Shown piece by piece: positions 1 through 10,207 of a stretch of 64,000 nt of DNA. The stretch is from positions 206,615-270,614 of the forward strand of contig NZ_NDFH01000002.1 of assembly GCF_002239585.1 (NCBI RefSeq), read 5' to 3'. The first letter of the stretch is position 1. Every line of letters starts with the position of its first letter. The notes beneath the pieces were generated by a model. It was given only the letters and a program-made list of their open reading frames with translations. It ran no database searches and was not told the DNA's origin. The position numbers were made by a program, and so were the translations under genes. The stretch is from Psychromonas sp. CD1 (GTDB lineage Bacteria > Pseudomonadota > Gammaproteobacteria > Enterobacterales > Psychromonadaceae).

Positions 1-786
1 TTCTAGGGTGTAGCCTTCATGTGCAATTAAATGCTCGATAATACTTGGGTCTAGATCGCCACAGCGTGTGCCCATAACAAGGCCCGCAAGAGGAGTCATC
101 CCCATACTTGTATCAACACATTGTCCATTTTTAATGGCGGTGACAGATGCACCATTGCCAAGGTGTGCAGATATAATATTTACTTCTGAAATTGGCTTAT
201 GCAGAGCTTTTGCTGCTTCTTGAGTGATAAATAAGTGGCTCGTGCCATGCATACCGTAACGACGAATTCCTTTTTCTTTGTAGAGTTCGTAAGGTAAGGC
301 ATACATAAACGCTTTGGCTGGCATACTTTGATGAAATGCAGTATCAAAAACGGCAACTTGAGAAAGTTCAGGGAAAGCAACTTGCGCAGCTCGAATGCCA
401 AGAATATGAGCTGGGTTATGTAAAGGGGCAAGTGAAATACATTTTTCAATACTATTGATAACATCTTCATCGATAAGTACTGAGTGGGTAAATTTTTCAC
501 CCCCATGTACAACCCGGTGACCGATAGCAACAAATTTACTCGCTAAGCCCGTTTCTTTTTTAATAATATGGTCAACAATATAAGCAATTGCTTCAGAATG
601 AGCGCTCATTGGAGGAAGGGAAGTTGATTCTTTTTTTCCGTTAATCGTCCATTTTAGGCGTGCATCGGTTAAGTTAAAACATTCGGCAAGGCCACTGATA
701 AGGTTTTCACCATTTTCTGCATTGACGACTGCAAATTTAAGAGAAGAGCTACCACAGTTGAGAACAAGAACGAGTTTACTGCTCAT
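1..786 (-). CDS. ackA: Acetate kinase, C-terminal part outside the window
   Basis: Acetate kinase makes ATP and acetate from acetyl phosphate and ADP, the last step of mixed-acid acetate formation, in the cytosol. The gene reads leftwards from an ATG at 784-786, and 262 codons are visible before the window edge; the family is about 400 residues. The N-terminus reads [18 protein letters not shown], which carries the NCGSSS nucleotide-binding motif of the acetate/sugar kinase (ASKHA) fold. The stretches GHRVVHGG and MHGTSH are also typical of the family. A weak ribosome site (TTGGAA on the minus strand) precedes the start. Its partner pta would be expected downstream, to the left of the window. 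The neighbouring pfl genes fit a shared role in anaerobic pyruvate metabolism. Confidence 0.97.
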   Translation of the reverse strand, partial: MSSKLVLVLNCGSSSLKFAVVNAENGENLISGLAECFNLTDARLKWTINGKKESTSLPPMSAHSEAIAYIVDHIIKKETGLASKFVAIGHRVVHGGEKFTHSVLIDEDVINSIEKCISLAPLHNPAHILGIRAAQVAFPELSQVAVFDTAFHQSMPAKAFMYALPYELYKEKGIRRYGMHGTSHLFITQEAAKALHKPISEVNIISAHLGNGASVTAIKNGQCVDTSMGMTPLAGLVMGTRCGDLDPSIIEHLIAHEGYTLE

Positions 787-914
787 AAAAAATTCCAATA
801 AGTAATTAAATAGGGTAAAATCAGTACATTAAAGCGTGTTAATGTGCTGTCAAAGAGCCTACCAAGTTATCCTAAATTATAATACATAAAAGATAGATGC
901 ATCGTATTTATCTT

Positions 915-1748
915 TTATGTTAACGAAGGTGCGGATTTTTGGTATATCTCAATATTGAAATCACATTCAATTTTCCATTTGCGTGCATTTAATAGATCTT
1001 GCATCTTTTGTGGATTAAATTTCCATGCAAAAGGGGTCATTTGAATCAAGTCATGCAAAATTTGAGCGTTATCTATGCTCAATATATAATTAACATTCAC
1101 GCTGTCTACTTTATGAAAGCCTAAAGGCGCATTGTGACTACTAATATGTTCATTAACATGTGTATAAATTTTTTCTCGAAGTTGAAAAAGATGACGTGGT
1201 GCAGGTGTAACGGTAAAAAGGTAAGCGCCAGGTTTTATTAAACGTTGTAATTCGCTTTCTAGAGAGGGCGCATAAATTCGAATGATCGCATCGAGAGAGC
1301 TGTCTACAAGTGGAACTGCATAGGCACTCGCGACACAAAAACTTATTGTCTTATAGCGTTTAGCTGCATAACGTATCGCAACTTTAGATATATCTAAGGC
1401 GCTGACATGTGCTTCTGGGCTTAGGCTGTTTGCGAGTAAGTTCGTATAATAACCTTCACCACAGCCAAGATCTAAAATATGAGGTGCACTCTTGCCGAGT
1501 AATTTTTTTGTTACTAATTCACAAAGTTTATCCGCCATCGGGCGGTAACCCTCGCTGTTTAAAAATGCGCGTCGTGCTTGCATCATTTTTTTGTTATCAC
1601 CAGGGTTTTTTGAGCTTTTAGCCTGTACGGGTAAAAGATTTAAGTAACCTTCTTTGGCAATATCAAAATGATGATTGTTCTGACAAATTTTAGTATTGTT
1701 TTTGGTTAAGAACGAGGTGTGACAAAGCGGACAAATAAATGCGTGCAT
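915..1748 (-). CDS. rlmA: 23S rRNA (guanine-745-N1)-methyltransferase
   Basis: This 277-residue protein is a class I SAM methyltransferase that methylates N1 of G745 in 23S rRNA (E. coli numbering). The N-terminus has the RlmA zinc site: C6, C9, C22 and H26, one residue off the E. coli positions. The SAM-binding loop LDLGCGEGYY follows at about residues 93-102. The length equals the family norm of about 270. It stands alone on the minus strand, between pflA upstream and ackA downstream, with 128 bases of spacer before ackA. The assignment comes from the combination of the zinc finger and the SAM motif; a related family member with a different target guanine cannot be fully excluded. Confidence 0.92.
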   Translation of the reverse strand: MHAFICPLCHTSFLTKNNTKICQNNHHFDIAKEGYLNLLPVQAKSSKNPGDNKKMMQARRAFLNSEGYRPMADKLCELVTKKLLGKSAPHILDLGCGEGYYTNLLANSLSPEAHVSALDISKVAIRYAAKRYKTISFCVASAYAVPLVDSSLDAIIRIYAPSLESELQRLIKPGAYLFTVTPAPRHLFQLREKIYTHVNEHISSHNAPLGFHKVDSVNVNYILSIDNAQILHDLIQMTPFAWKFNPQKMQDLLNARKWKIECDFNIEIYQKSAPSLT

Positions 1749-1828
1749 AATAAATCTTATCAGGTATTAATCTAGATGAGGGGGAATAGGGGAGTAACCC
1801 CCAGCGATAAAAAATAATGCGATAACGC

Positions 1829-2569
1829 TTAATAAATAACATTATCATTATAGGTTAATAAAATGTTTTTTATGTTTTCCATGATATCTTTTGACGGTGG
1901 ATTAACACCTTCTAATGGATAAGATTCACCCATTGCTATCCACTTGTGTCGACCTAAATCATGATAAGGTAATAATTCTATTTTTTCGATGTTTTTCATA
2001 GGTGCAATAAATCGGCCTAAAGCATGGGCATCTTCAATCGCATCCGTATAACCTGGGACGATGACATATCGCAAATAAACGGGTTGATTTATTTCTGCTA
2101 AGTATTTTGCAAATTGTAGCGTATATTTGTTGCTCACATGAGTTAAGTCAATGTGTTTTTGGTCATCAATTTGCTTTATATCGAGTAAGACAAGATCGCT
2201 TAATTTGAGTACTTCTTTAGTCAAATCATCAATGCGTCTTACAAAACCATTAGTATCAAGGCAAGTGTGAATGCCCTCTAAATGGCAGGCCTCAAACATT
2301 GCTTTAACAAATTCAGGTTGAAGCATTGCTTCTCCGCCAGAGATAGTGATACCTCCACCAGAAGCTTGCATATAACTGCGGTATTGTACGATCTCTGCTA
2401 TCAATTCATCGACACTCATTTCTTTGCCACCATTAAGCGCCCACGTATCGCGATTATGACAATATTTACAGCGCATTAAGCAACCCTGTAAAAAGATAAT
2501 AAAGCGAATACCAGGGCCGTCAACGGCTCCACAAGTTTCAATTGAATGAACAAGTCCCATTACTGACAT
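1829..2569 (-). CDS. pflA: Pyruvate formate-lyase activating enzyme
   Basis: PflA is a radical SAM enzyme that abstracts a hydrogen from the glycyl-radical site of PflB, switching it on under anaerobic conditions. The 246-residue product has the CxxxCxxC cluster motif at C30, C34 and C37, matching the E. coli spacing, and a glycine-rich SAM contact ([13 protein letters not shown]) near residues 70-82. It lies downstream of pflB on the same strand, separated by 264 bases that contain a strong terminator, so it probably has its own promoter or is expressed by read-through. Length and motifs are entirely normal for the family. Confidence 0.97.
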   Translation of the reverse strand: MSVMGLVHSIETCGAVDGPGIRFIIFLQGCLMRCKYCHNRDTWALNGGKEMSVDELIAEIVQYRSYMQASGGGITISGGEAMLQPEFVKAMFEACHLEGIHTCLDTNGFVRRIDDLTKEVLKLSDLVLLDIKQIDDQKHIDLTHVSNKYTLQFAKYLAEINQPVYLRYVIVPGYTDAIEDAHALGRFIAPMKNIEKIELLPYHDLGRHKWIAMGESYPLEGVNPPSKDIMENIKNILLTYNDNVIY

Positions 2570-2755
2570 GTTAGTCCTCTAAAATAATGAGTGTAACACT
2601 CAATTTAATGATAATGAGTATTATGACTTAAATTTGCATTTATCACTCGTGGTAGGTGATTTACCTAGCGAGTATATGCGCTATCCTTTAAATAAATACT
2701 ATGTGTATTACGAAATAAATATCACGTTAATTTAAAGGTGTTGTTACATAAAAAG

Positions 2756-2788
2756 AAAGGTTTCATCTGCAAAGATGAAACCTTTTTT
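2756..2788 (-). terminator. Bidirectional terminator after pflB
   Basis: A perfect 13-bp stem (2756-2768 with 2773-2785) closes a GCAA loop and has T-rich tracts on both sides. On the minus strand it follows the pflB stop by about 45 bases and is followed by CTTTTT. It separates pflB from pflA. Confidence 0.88.
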
Positions 2789-2833
2789 AGTATATCAGGC
2801 TATGTTACCACTTAACCTGATTATCTGTACTAT

Positions 2834-5119
2834 TTACATATTTGATGTAAAAGTACGGGTAATAACATCGTTTTGTTGCTCTTTAGTTAAAGAGTTAAAA
2901 CGTACCGCATAGCCTGATACACGAATAGTAAGTTGTGGATACTTTTCAGGGTGATCCATAGCATCTAATAATGTTTCACGGTTCATTACATTAACATTTA
3001 AGTGTTGACCACCTTCAATGTCAGGTGTGTGTTTAAAGTAACCATCCATTAGACCCGCAAGATTTGAACGTTGAGAATCTTCTGTTTTACCCAGTGCGTT
3101 TGGTACGATAGAGAAAGTATATGAAATACCATCTTGTGCGTAAGCAAATGGGAGTTTAGAAACAGATGTTAAAGATGCGACTGCGCCTTTTTCATCACGT
3201 CCATGCATTGGGTTTGCACCAGGAGCAAAAGGAGCACCTGCTGCGCGACCATCAGGTGTATTACCTGTTTTCTTGCCGTATACCACATTAGATGTGATAG
3301 TTAGGATAGATTGTGTAGGACGTGCATTGCGGTACATTTTGTGTGATTGAAGTTTTTTCATGAACAATTCAACAAGTTCACAAGCCATATCATCAACACG
3401 TGCATCATTATTACCGAATTTAGGATATTCACCAGTAATATCAAAATCAATAGCAATACCATTTTCATCACGAATTGGTTTAACTGTTGCGTATTTGATA
3501 GCTGAAAGTGAATCTGCAGCAATAGATAAGCCCGCGATACCACATGCCATTGTACGTTCAACATCTCTGTCATGTAGTGCCATCAATGCTGATTCGTAGC
3601 TATATTTGTCATGCATGTAGTGAATACAGTTCAGAGCTGTTACATAAGTATCAGCAAGCCAATCCATAAGTAAATCTAAGTTTTTGTATACTTCATCATA
3701 ATCTAAAACTTCAGATGTAATGGCAGGTATTGTTGTAGGACCTATTTGTGTTTTTGTTTTTTCATCTACGCCACCGTTAATTGCGTATAAAAGTGTTTTT
3801 GCTAAGTTGGCACGTGCACCAAAGAATTGCATTTGTTTACCAACAATCATTGGTGAAACACAACACGCAATTGCATAATCATCGTTATCGAAGTCATTAC
3901 GCATTAGATCATCATTTTCATACTGGATAGAAGAAGTATCGATAGATACTTTTGCACAGTATTTTTTGAAGTTAATCGGTAATTCTTCAGCCCATAATAT
4001 AGTGATATTTGGCTCTGGAGATGGACCCATTGTGTATTGAGTATGTAAGAAACGGAAACTGTTTTTAGTAACTAATGTACGTCCATCAACACCCATACCA
4101 CCAACAGATTCAGTTGCCCAAATAGGGTCTCCTGAGAATAGGTCATCATATTCAGGTGTACGTAAGAAACGAACCATACGTAGTTTCATTACTAGGTGAT
4201 CGATAAGCTCTTGAGCTTCTTCTTCTGTGATTTTTCCTTCTTTAATATCTTTTTCAATGTAGATATCAATGAAAGTAGAAGTACGACCAAATGACATTGC
4301 AGCGCCATTTTGAGATTTTATGGCAGCAAGGTAACCAAAGTAAGTCCATTGAATGGCTTCTTTAGCTGATGTCGCTGGGCCTGAAATATCAAAACCGTAT
4401 TTAGCAGCCATTTCTTTCATTTGGCCTAAAGCGCGGTATTGCTCAAAAATTTCTTCGCGTAGTTTAATGGTATCTTCTAAAGTGTCACCTTTAACTAGTT
4501 CTGCTTCTAAACTTTTATGTTGTTTAGATTTGTCAACCATTAGGTAGTCAATTCCGTATAATGCAATACGACGGTAATCACCAATAATACGTCCACGGCC
4601 ATATGCATCAGGTAAACCAGTTAAAATACCTGATTTACGACATTTTAGGATGTCACCTGTGTATACATCGAAAACACCTTGGTTATGTGTTTTGCGGAAT
4701 TCAGAGTAAGTTTTGCGAATGTTTGCATCAAGTTCTTTACCGTAAACTTTACAAGAACCATCGATCATGCGGATACCACCATTGGGGATCAGCGCACGTT
4801 TAAGAGGTGCTTCAGTTTGTAAACCAACAATTACTTCTAAATCTTTATTAATATAACCAGCATCATGAGCTGTAATTGTTGAAACTACATCAGTATCAAA
4901 ATCAACAGGAGCATGTGTGCTATTTTCTTGTTTAATGCCGACCATGACTTTTTCCCAAAGCACATCAGTTGCTTTAGTTGCGCCGGCCAAAAAGCTTTCG
5001 TCACCATCAAAAGGTGTGTAGTTTTTTTGAATAAAATCACGAACATTTACGTCGGTTTTCCATTCGTCACCAGCAAAGCCATTCCATGCTGATATAAAGT
5101 CTTCATTTAATTTAATCAT
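2834..5119 (-). CDS. pflB: Formate C-acetyltransferase (pyruvate formate-lyase)
   Basis: PflB cleaves pyruvate with CoA into acetyl-CoA and formate under anaerobic conditions, using a protein glycyl radical. The 761-residue sequence matches the usual 760. The paired active-site cysteines lie in IACCVSPM near residue 420, and the glycyl-radical loop RVSGYAVRF is at the C-terminus with the radical glycine at about residue 736. The activating enzyme gene pflA is next downstream, and acetate kinase lies further on, giving the pyruvate to acetyl-CoA to acetate route. The formate channel gene focA, often directly upstream, is absent here; a 700-base leader region and fldB are found instead. Confidence 0.98.
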   Translation of the reverse strand: MIKLNEDFISAWNGFAGDEWKTDVNVRDFIQKNYTPFDGDESFLAGATKATDVLWEKVMVGIKQENSTHAPVDFDTDVVSTITAHDAGYINKDLEVIVGLQTEAPLKRALIPNGGIRMIDGSCKVYGKELDANIRKTYSEFRKTHNQGVFDVYTGDILKCRKSGILTGLPDAYGRGRIIGDYRRIALYGIDYLMVDKSKQHKSLEAELVKGDTLEDTIKLREEIFEQYRALGQMKEMAAKYGFDISGPATSAKEAIQWTYFGYLAAIKSQNGAAMSFGRTSTFIDIYIEKDIKEGKITEEEAQELIDHLVMKLRMVRFLRTPEYDDLFSGDPIWATESVGGMGVDGRTLVTKNSFRFLHTQYTMGPSPEPNITILWAEELPINFKKYCAKVSIDTSSIQYENDDLMRNDFDNDDYAIACCVSPMIVGKQMQFFGARANLAKTLLYAINGGVDEKTKTQIGPTTIPAITSEVLDYDEVYKNLDLLMDWLADTYVTALNCIHYMHDKYSYESALMALHDRDVERTMACGIAGLSIAADSLSAIKYATVKPIRDENGIAIDFDITGEYPKFGNNDARVDDMACELVELFMKKLQSHKMYRNARPTQSILTITSNVVYGKKTGNTPDGRAAGAPFAPGANPMHGRDEKGAVASLTSVSKLPFAYAQDGISYTFSIVPNALGKTEDSQRSNLAGLMDGYFKHTPDIEGGQHLNVNVMNRETLLDAMDHPEKYPQLTIRVSGYAVRFNSLTKEQQNDVITRTFTSNM

Positions 5120-5820
5120 AAAGATTAACCTTTAATTGTTAGAGTATTAAAAAAACTGGTTAATTGGTTTTAAGGTAAGCATCTAAACTTGCCTCTCTCA
5201 CCAATTATTGTATTCATCTTGATATTTTAAGAATGAATAATAGGTAATAAATTTGCATCGTTTAAAATTTCATGGCCATTGTAGAAGGCAAATAAAATTA
5301 TTCTAATTAATGTATTAAAACGGGATAGTCCCGAGTAAAAATATTTTAACATACTGTTCAAAATACTTAATGAACTCGTCTTAAAAAAGGCAGAGAAATA
5401 ACATCTTTATTGACGTGGTATTGAACGTATGTATCAAGGCTAAGATGCGGAGATACACTAGCTGCTTAGGCTCACTTCATGTCAGCTGTTATCTTATATA
5501 TTTAGAACAAAATAAGTCTAACAAATGGTATCTAGTGCAAACTTGATATAGGTCAAATTTTCAATAGAGGCTGTAATTTTATTACAGTTTATTGCGTTTT
5601 TTAGATAATTTGCTTATTTTGCGCGCAAAAATGCTGTTTTTAGTCTTAATATCGGTTATTTATTTTCTAAAATGTCGTTTACAAGTAATTTTGTTTGTTT
5701 TATAACAAGAATACTGTGAAGTCACGCAGTATACTTTATTTTTTAATACTTAGATAAAATAATGCACTTCAATTTATATTTATTATGTCTGTGTGTTATC
5801 GCTAAGTATTTTTTATACTT
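5120..5820. other. Leader region between fldB and pflB
   Basis: This is 700 AT-rich bases without a convincing reading frame. It holds the candidate FNR promoter described separately. An imperfect hairpin (ATACTG at 5711-5716 pairing with CAGTAT about ten bases later) and a weak AAGTAT/ATACTT hairpin just after the fldB stop could serve fldB termination, but neither has a good U-tract on the minus strand. There is no trace of focA. Confidence 0.5.
5515..5556 (-). promoter_or_regulatory. Candidate FNR-activated promoter for pflB
   Basis: A TTGAT-N4-GTCAA sequence at 5543-5556 matches nine of ten bases of the FNR half-site pair TTGAT/ATCAA. On the minus strand a -10-like TAGACT lies at 5515-5520, putting a start near 5508 and the FNR centre close to -41.5, the spacing of class II activated promoters. 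This would give a leader of roughly 390 nt before pflB. Long leaders and FNR control are known for E. coli pfl; the exact promoter here is my inference. Confidence 0.5.
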
Positions 5821-6345
5821 TTAAATATACGTTTGTATTTCGTTTAAAATCTGTAAACACCATGTTTCAATGCGCTCATCGGTGCGTTCATATTGAGAGT
5901 CTTCATCGATAGCAAGTCCTAAAAAATGCTGTTTATCGACACTGAGGGCTTTTGATGCGTTAAAATCATAACCGGTGATAGGCCATTGGCCGATAAAAGT
6001 AGGAGATTGAGCACACAATTCGTCATGAAGCATGCCGACTGCATCAATAAACCATTCTCCATATCCTAGTTGATCTCCTAGACCAAAAATGGCCACGATT
6101 TTATTGTGCATCGGTAAGCTTGAGACGGCATGCCATAATGATCCCCAGTCTTCTTGTAACTCGCCATAGTCCCAAGTGGAAATGCCAAAAATAACAATAT
6201 CATAGTCTTTTATATGGCTCAATCCTGTCTCTTTTATGTTATAAATATCAACAATATCATTGCCAATGCAGGCTTGAATTTTTTCTGCCACAATTTCGGT
6301 GTAGCAGGTACTTGATGCATAAAATAAGCCGATTTTCATTTTCAT
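5821..6345 (-). CDS. fldB: Flavodoxin 2 (FldB type)
   Basis: This is a small FMN-binding electron carrier of 174 residues. The N-terminal beta-strand and phosphate loop read GLFYASSTCYTE, and the FMN-contacting segments STWDYGELQEDW and FGLGDQLGYGEWF are characteristic of long-chain flavodoxins. FldB in E. coli lies divergent to xerD, and the same arrangement is found here, with 30 bases between the starts. A second in-frame methionine at codon 3 could be the true start. It may supply electrons to radical enzymes, but no partner is shown by the sequence. Confidence 0.92.
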   Translation of the reverse strand: MKMKIGLFYASSTCYTEIVAEKIQACIGNDIVDIYNIKETGLSHIKDYDIVIFGISTWDYGELQEDWGSLWHAVSSLPMHNKIVAIFGLGDQLGYGEWFIDAVGMLHDELCAQSPTFIGQWPITGYDFNASKALSVDKQHFLGLAIDEDSQYERTDERIETWCLQILNEIQTYI

Positions 6346-6375
6346 TACCTTTATATAAAAGAGAGCGATAGTTTA

Positions 6376-7272
6376 ATGCAAGCGTTAACAATTGACCAAT
6401 TTTTAGATACATTATGGCTGGAGCGTGGTTTATCAAAAAACACTCTTGCTTCTTATCGTTTTGATTTATGTTTAGTCGAAGATTTTTTAAAAACAAAAAG
6501 TAAAAAATTACTCGAAGCAAGTTATATGGATCTATCGGATTATTTTAGTTTTCGGTTACATTGTGATGTGCAATATAAAAACAGCTCAACGGCGCGTTTG
6601 ATGAGCGCTTTACGTCGTTATTATCAATTTGTATGCCGTGAAAAATTACGTGACGACGATCCAAGTGCTAAATTACAAAGTCCCAAAACAATCAAGCCTT
6701 TGCCTAAATCATTGTCAGAATCTGAAGTAGATGCTCTGTTATCGGCTCCGGAGATAACAGACGATGTGCAATTTAGAGATAAAGCTATGTTGGAATTATT
6801 GTATGCAACGGGATTACGTGTTTCTGAGTTGGTGGGGTTGCAAATGCAAGAGGTTAATTTACAGCAAGGTGTAGTGCGTGTGACCGGAAAAGGCGAAAAA
6901 ACACGGTTGGTGCCTCTTGGAGAAGAAGCTAATTATTGGTTAGATCGCTATATTATCGAAGTGCGGCCAGAGTTACTCAAAGGGCGAAGTAGTGATATTC
7001 TTTTTCCTAGTCGTCGAGGCACACAAATGGTTCGGCAAACTTTTTGGCATCGGATTAAGTTTTATGCTCTGCGTTGTAACATTGATAAAACACTGATATC
7101 ACCACATGTATTGCGCCATGCTTTTGCAACGCATCTTTTAAATTATGGTGCAGATTTACGTGTTGTACAAATGTTACTTGGGCATAGTGATCTTTCAAGT
7201 ACACAGATATATACGCATATTGCTCAAGATCGATTAAAACAATTACATAAAACGCATCATCCACGCTCATAA
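6376..7272 (+). CDS. xerD: Site-specific tyrosine recombinase XerD
   Basis: XerD, with XerC, resolves chromosome dimers at dif during division. The product is 298 residues, the same as E. coli XerD, and all catalytic residues fall at the same numbers: R148, K172, H244, R247, H270 and the nucleophile Y279. The N-terminal SAM-like core-binding domain spans about residues 1-100. It is divergent from fldB, as in enterobacteria, but the usual downstream dsbC-recJ pair is missing; a short unknown gene follows on the opposite strand. Confidence 0.97.
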   Translation: MQALTIDQFLDTLWLERGLSKNTLASYRFDLCLVEDFLKTKSKKLLEASYMDLSDYFSFRLHCDVQYKNSSTARLMSALRRYYQFVCREKLRDDDPSAKLQSPKTIKPLPKSLSESEVDALLSAPEITDDVQFRDKAMLELLYATGLRVSELVGLQMQEVNLQQGVVRVTGKGEKTRLVPLGEEANYWLDRYIIEVRPELLKGRSSDILFPSRRGTQMVRQTFWHRIKFYALRCNIDKTLISPHVLRHAFATHLLNYGADLRVVQMLLGHSDLSSTQIYTHIAQDRLKQLHKTHHPRS

Positions 7273-7365
7273 AGATTTAATCAGTAAGGTTAATTCTATA
7301 TTCCTATATGCAATCCCATTGCTTTAATATAGAAATATTAATATTTTCATATTAAAGCAACGAAT

Positions 7366-7683
7366 TTAATTTTCTAGTTGTACTTTAAAAGAATCTAACG
7401 TTTTAAATAAAAGTTCTATTTTTACAATAATATTAGGTAACAATGTTTGAAATTGTGTGTCATCTTCGATTTGTATTGCTTGTAAATCCGCTACCAGTTC
7501 TTCGACATAAGGAAGAAAAGTGGAGGCTTGATTTTTAAACGCACTCTGTTGTTTAAAAATGTGTGTGAAACTATTTTTTTTATCGCCATGTAAATGTGCA
7601 AGTTGTTTATCCGCTTCGACAGCTAGATGATAAATTTTCTTCACATTTTCTTGTAGTAGTTTTAATACATTTTCTTTGCTCAT
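7366..7683 (-). CDS. Hypothetical helical protein, 105 residues
   Basis: I do not recognise this protein. The 105 residues are largely predicted helix, rich in lysine, glutamine and leucine, without signal peptide, cysteines or membrane segment. A weak resemblance in size and composition to small primosomal or coiled-coil proteins is not enough for a name. It lies between xerD (convergent) and epmB, on the same strand as epmB and 35 bases downstream of the epmB stop, so it could be co-transcribed with epmB. The ATG is preceded by AAGGCG on the minus strand, a plausible ribosome site. Confidence 0.65.
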   Translation of the reverse strand: MSKENVLKLLQENVKKIYHLAVEADKQLAHLHGDKKNSFTHIFKQQSAFKNQASTFLPYVEELVADLQAIQIEDDTQFQTLLPNIIVKIELLFKTLDSFKVQLEN

Positions 7684-7718
7684 TTAATCGCCTTGATATT
7701 GAGTTTGATTTACTCTGA

Positions 7719-8735
7719 TTATAGCGGATTTATTAGTGTTTTACTTTTTTCTCCTGCAATTTCTCGACTTAATCTCGGCACTAGATATCCCGGTAATTCG
7801 CCACTTATCTCTAAGATAAGCTGTTTTGCTTTATTTTCAGACACATCAAAATGGTGTGCGCCCTGTACTTTATCTAATAGGAAAATATAGTACGGGAGCA
7901 CATGAGCATCAAAAAGCGCTTCACTCAGAGCAACTAATGTCGCACAGTTATCATTAATTCCACGGAGTAATACACTTTGATTCAAAAGTTGAATACCTGC
8001 TTTGTGTAGTTTTTTTAGGGCGGTCTTTAAATGAAGGTCAATTTCATTCGGATGGTTAATATGTAGAACGACAATGACTTGTAATCGTGTGTTTTGTAAT
8101 ATTTTACAAAGTGTGTCGGTTATTCTTTGCGGAATAACAACTGGTAATCTGGTATGAATGCGTAAGCGTTTTAACTGCTTTAAATTTTCTAATTCACTTA
8201 TAATATAATGTAAAAAATCATCGTTACTCATGAGGGGATCTCCTCCGCTTAAAATAACTTCATTAACATCTGGGTGTGCTTTGATATAGAGAAGTATCTC
8301 TGCAAATTGCTTTTTATTTAAGTTATTTTCATTGTAAGGAAAGTGGCGTCGGAAACAATAACGACAATTAACGGCGCAGCCTGACTTTAAAACAAGTAGA
8401 ATGCGACTTTTATACTTATGCAATACACCCTGTATGCTATTGTCGTGTTCTTGTAGTGGATCGAGACTATAGCCTAAGACTTGTTTATCTTCTTCTGTAA
8501 TCGGCAAGATTTGTTTTAAAAGTGGATCGTTAATATCTCCTTTTTTCATTTTTGCAATAAACGGTAAAGGCACTAATAACGGGAAGTTTTTACGAGCCGA
8601 CGCACTTAAAGGGAACATATCGGGTGTTAAATCTAATAATTTTAATAGTTGTAGTGGATTTTTGATGGCATTGGCCAGTTCTTTTTGCCAAGTGGGTGCG
8701 GTATAGGTATTATTCACGTTAATTACTTTCATCAT
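7719..8735 (-). CDS. epmB: EF-P (R)-beta-lysylation radical SAM aminomutase
   Basis: EpmB converts (S)-alpha-lysine to (R)-beta-lysine, which EpmA then attaches to elongation factor P. The 338-residue protein has the radical SAM motif CxxxCxxC at C120, C124 and C127, followed by the RRHFPY segment typical of the lysine 2,3-aminomutase family, and SGGDPL in the SAM-binding region. It is shorter than true catabolic lysine aminomutases. It is divergent from efp with only 29 bases between starts, and epmA lies about 4 kb away, so the substrate is clear from context. Confidence 0.96.
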   Translation of the reverse strand: MMKVINVNNTYTAPTWQKELANAIKNPLQLLKLLDLTPDMFPLSASARKNFPLLVPLPFIAKMKKGDINDPLLKQILPITEEDKQVLGYSLDPLQEHDNSIQGVLHKYKSRILLVLKSGCAVNCRYCFRRHFPYNENNLNKKQFAEILLYIKAHPDVNEVILSGGDPLMSNDDFLHYIISELENLKQLKRLRIHTRLPVVIPQRITDTLCKILQNTRLQVIVVLHINHPNEIDLHLKTALKKLHKAGIQLLNQSVLLRGINDNCATLVALSEALFDAHVLPYYIFLLDKVQGAHHFDVSENKAKQLILEISGELPGYLVPRLSREIAGEKSKTLINPL

Positions 8736-8764
8736 TTTTAAAATTAATTTATAAAGAGGTTATT

Positions 8765-9334
8765 ATGGCTACATATAGTACCAGTGAATTCAAAGGTGGG
8801 CTAAAATTCATGCTCGATAAAGAGCCTTGTGCCATTATTGATAATGAATTGGTGAAACCGGGTAAGGGACAAGCCTTTAACCGTGTTAAATTTCGTAAAT
8901 TATTGTCGGGTAAAGTGGTTGAGAAAACCTTTAAATCAGGTGAATCCGTTGAAGCGGCCGATGTAATGGATCTTGAGCTTGTGTATTTATATCACGATGG
9001 TGAATTTTATCATTTTATGGATAATTCTTCTTTTGAGCAAGTTGCCGCAGATGCGAGAGCGGTAGGTGATATGGACAAATGGTTAGTGGAACAAGATATT
9101 TGCACTTTAACTCTTTGGAATGATAATCCAATTGCGGTTACACCGCCTAATTTTGTAGAAATAGAGGTGACAGAAACGGATCCAGGCCTAAAAGGCGATA
9201 CAGCGGGAACTGGTGGAAAACCTGCGACCCTTGCAACTGGCGCTACGATTCGAGTGCCTCTCTTTATTCAAATAGGTGAAGTGGTTAGGGTTGATACTCG
9301 TAGTGCAGAGTATGTCAGCAGAGTTAAAAAATAA
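8765..9334 (+). CDS. efp: Elongation factor P
   Basis: EF-P binds ribosomes stalled at consecutive prolines and promotes peptide-bond formation. The 189-residue product has the modification site at K34 in KPGKGQA, the residue lysylated by EpmA/EpmB in E. coli. The three OB-like domains fill the expected length. The gene starts at an ATG preceded by AAAGAGG and is followed 20 bases later by a bidirectional terminator. The whole modification pathway (epmA, epmB, efp) is present within 6 kb. Confidence 0.98.
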   Translation: MATYSTSEFKGGLKFMLDKEPCAIIDNELVKPGKGQAFNRVKFRKLLSGKVVEKTFKSGESVEAADVMDLELVYLYHDGEFYHFMDNSSFEQVAADARAVGDMDKWLVEQDICTLTLWNDNPIAVTPPNFVEIEVTETDPGLKGDTAGTGGKPATLATGATIRVPLFIQIGEVVRVDTRSAEYVSRVKK

Positions 9335-9354
9335 CATATTTATTTTAATAAAAT

Positions 9355-9378
9355 AAACCAGCATTACGCTGGTTTTTT
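9355..9378. terminator. Bidirectional terminator between efp and frdD
   Basis: An 8-bp perfect stem (9355-9362 with 9368-9375) with a 5-nt loop is followed by TTT on the plus strand and by UUUAUUUUA on the minus strand. It serves the convergent efp and frdD ends. Confidence 0.85.
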
Positions 9379-9388
9379 ATTGTGTAAA

Positions 9389-9769
9389 TTAAAACATCGC
9401 GAACAATAAAGTTGCAATAAACACGCTTACAGTAAAGGCGAAGCCATAACAAAGCACGCGTTGCCAATCTCTACCTCGTTTGATCCCTAAATCATGTAAC
9501 CCATGAAATATACGATGAAAGGTATGCCACAATGGTAGTGCAATGAGCACTAAAATAATGAGTGCCCCATACCATGTGCTTGCAAAGGCATGCAAGTTGT
9601 TATAATCAAAATGACTTCTATTAATATAACCAAGAGGAATCAGTAGGCCTGTAATAAGTATCATGACTGGCGTAATAAATGCACAAAGCATTCCGCCAGC
9701 ACCAAATAATCCCCAAAAAACAGGCTCATGTGAACGTTTATATGTTTTCTCTTTCAATTCATTCATCAT
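9389..9769 (-). CDS. frdD: Fumarate reductase membrane subunit D
   Basis: FrdD is the second membrane anchor of the quinol:fumarate reductase. The 126-residue protein has three hydrophobic segments (about residues 20-50, 65-90 and 100-125) and ends in a membrane helix. It is the last gene of frdABCD, six bases after the frdC stop, and it is followed by the terminator shared with efp. Anchors are poorly conserved in sequence, so the assignment rests on position, size and topology together with family features such as HEPVFWGLFGAGGM. Confidence 0.95.
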   Translation of the reverse strand: MMNELKEKTYKRSHEPVFWGLFGAGGMLCAFITPVMILITGLLIPLGYINRSHFDYNNLHAFASTWYGALIILVLIALPLWHTFHRIFHGLHDLGIKRGRDWQRVLCYGFAFTVSVFIATLLFAMF

Positions 9770-9775
9770 ACATTC

Positions 9776-10165
9776 CTATAAAGTTATGATTAATAAACAT
9801 AAAACAGTAACTATTGCAAAGGCGGCGTAGTGTGTCGCAATAATAACACTGTCTTCAATCCGTGTACCTTTTACCCATAATGCGATTGCTTTAGGTGCTA
9901 AAGCAAACCACGTTATACTGTGATATAGCGCAAAAATAAGGACTATTAGGTGCAATATAATAAAAAAAGGATTTTGCAATGTGTCTAACCACATATTAAA
10001 AGAGCTTTCACCTTGGCTTAGATTAAATATTCCCCAAGTTAAAATAAGGCTATATAGGGTAATAAAAATACAACTTCCTTCACGAAGCATATATCGGGTA
10101 TAAAAGCCTGTTTTTAACCACCAATTTGTTTCTAGTTTACGTATATAAGGTTTACGTTTACTCAT
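9776..10165 (-). CDS. frdC: Fumarate reductase membrane subunit C
   Basis: FrdC anchors the FrdAB dimer and binds menaquinol. The 129-residue product has an N-terminal RKPYIRKLETNWWLK segment, typical of FrdC, and three hydrophobic helices. It follows frdB by 42 bases and precedes frdD by 6, in the standard order. It has no covalent haem ligands, consistent with the haem-free type of E. coli fumarate reductase rather than the one-subunit dihaem type. Confidence 0.95.
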   Translation of the reverse strand: MSKRKPYIRKLETNWWLKTGFYTRYMLREGSCIFITLYSLILTWGIFNLSQGESSFNMWLDTLQNPFFIILHLIVLIFALYHSITWFALAPKAIALWVKGTRIEDSVIIATHYAAFAIVTVLCLLIITL

Positions 10166-10207
10166 CTGTCTCTCCTACATCGATAACAATAATATGGATT
10201 AATGTTT

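Noticed and set aside
1784..1806. G/C-rich hairpin after pflA as a terminator
   Set aside because: The stem is short and no U-tract follows on the minus strand.
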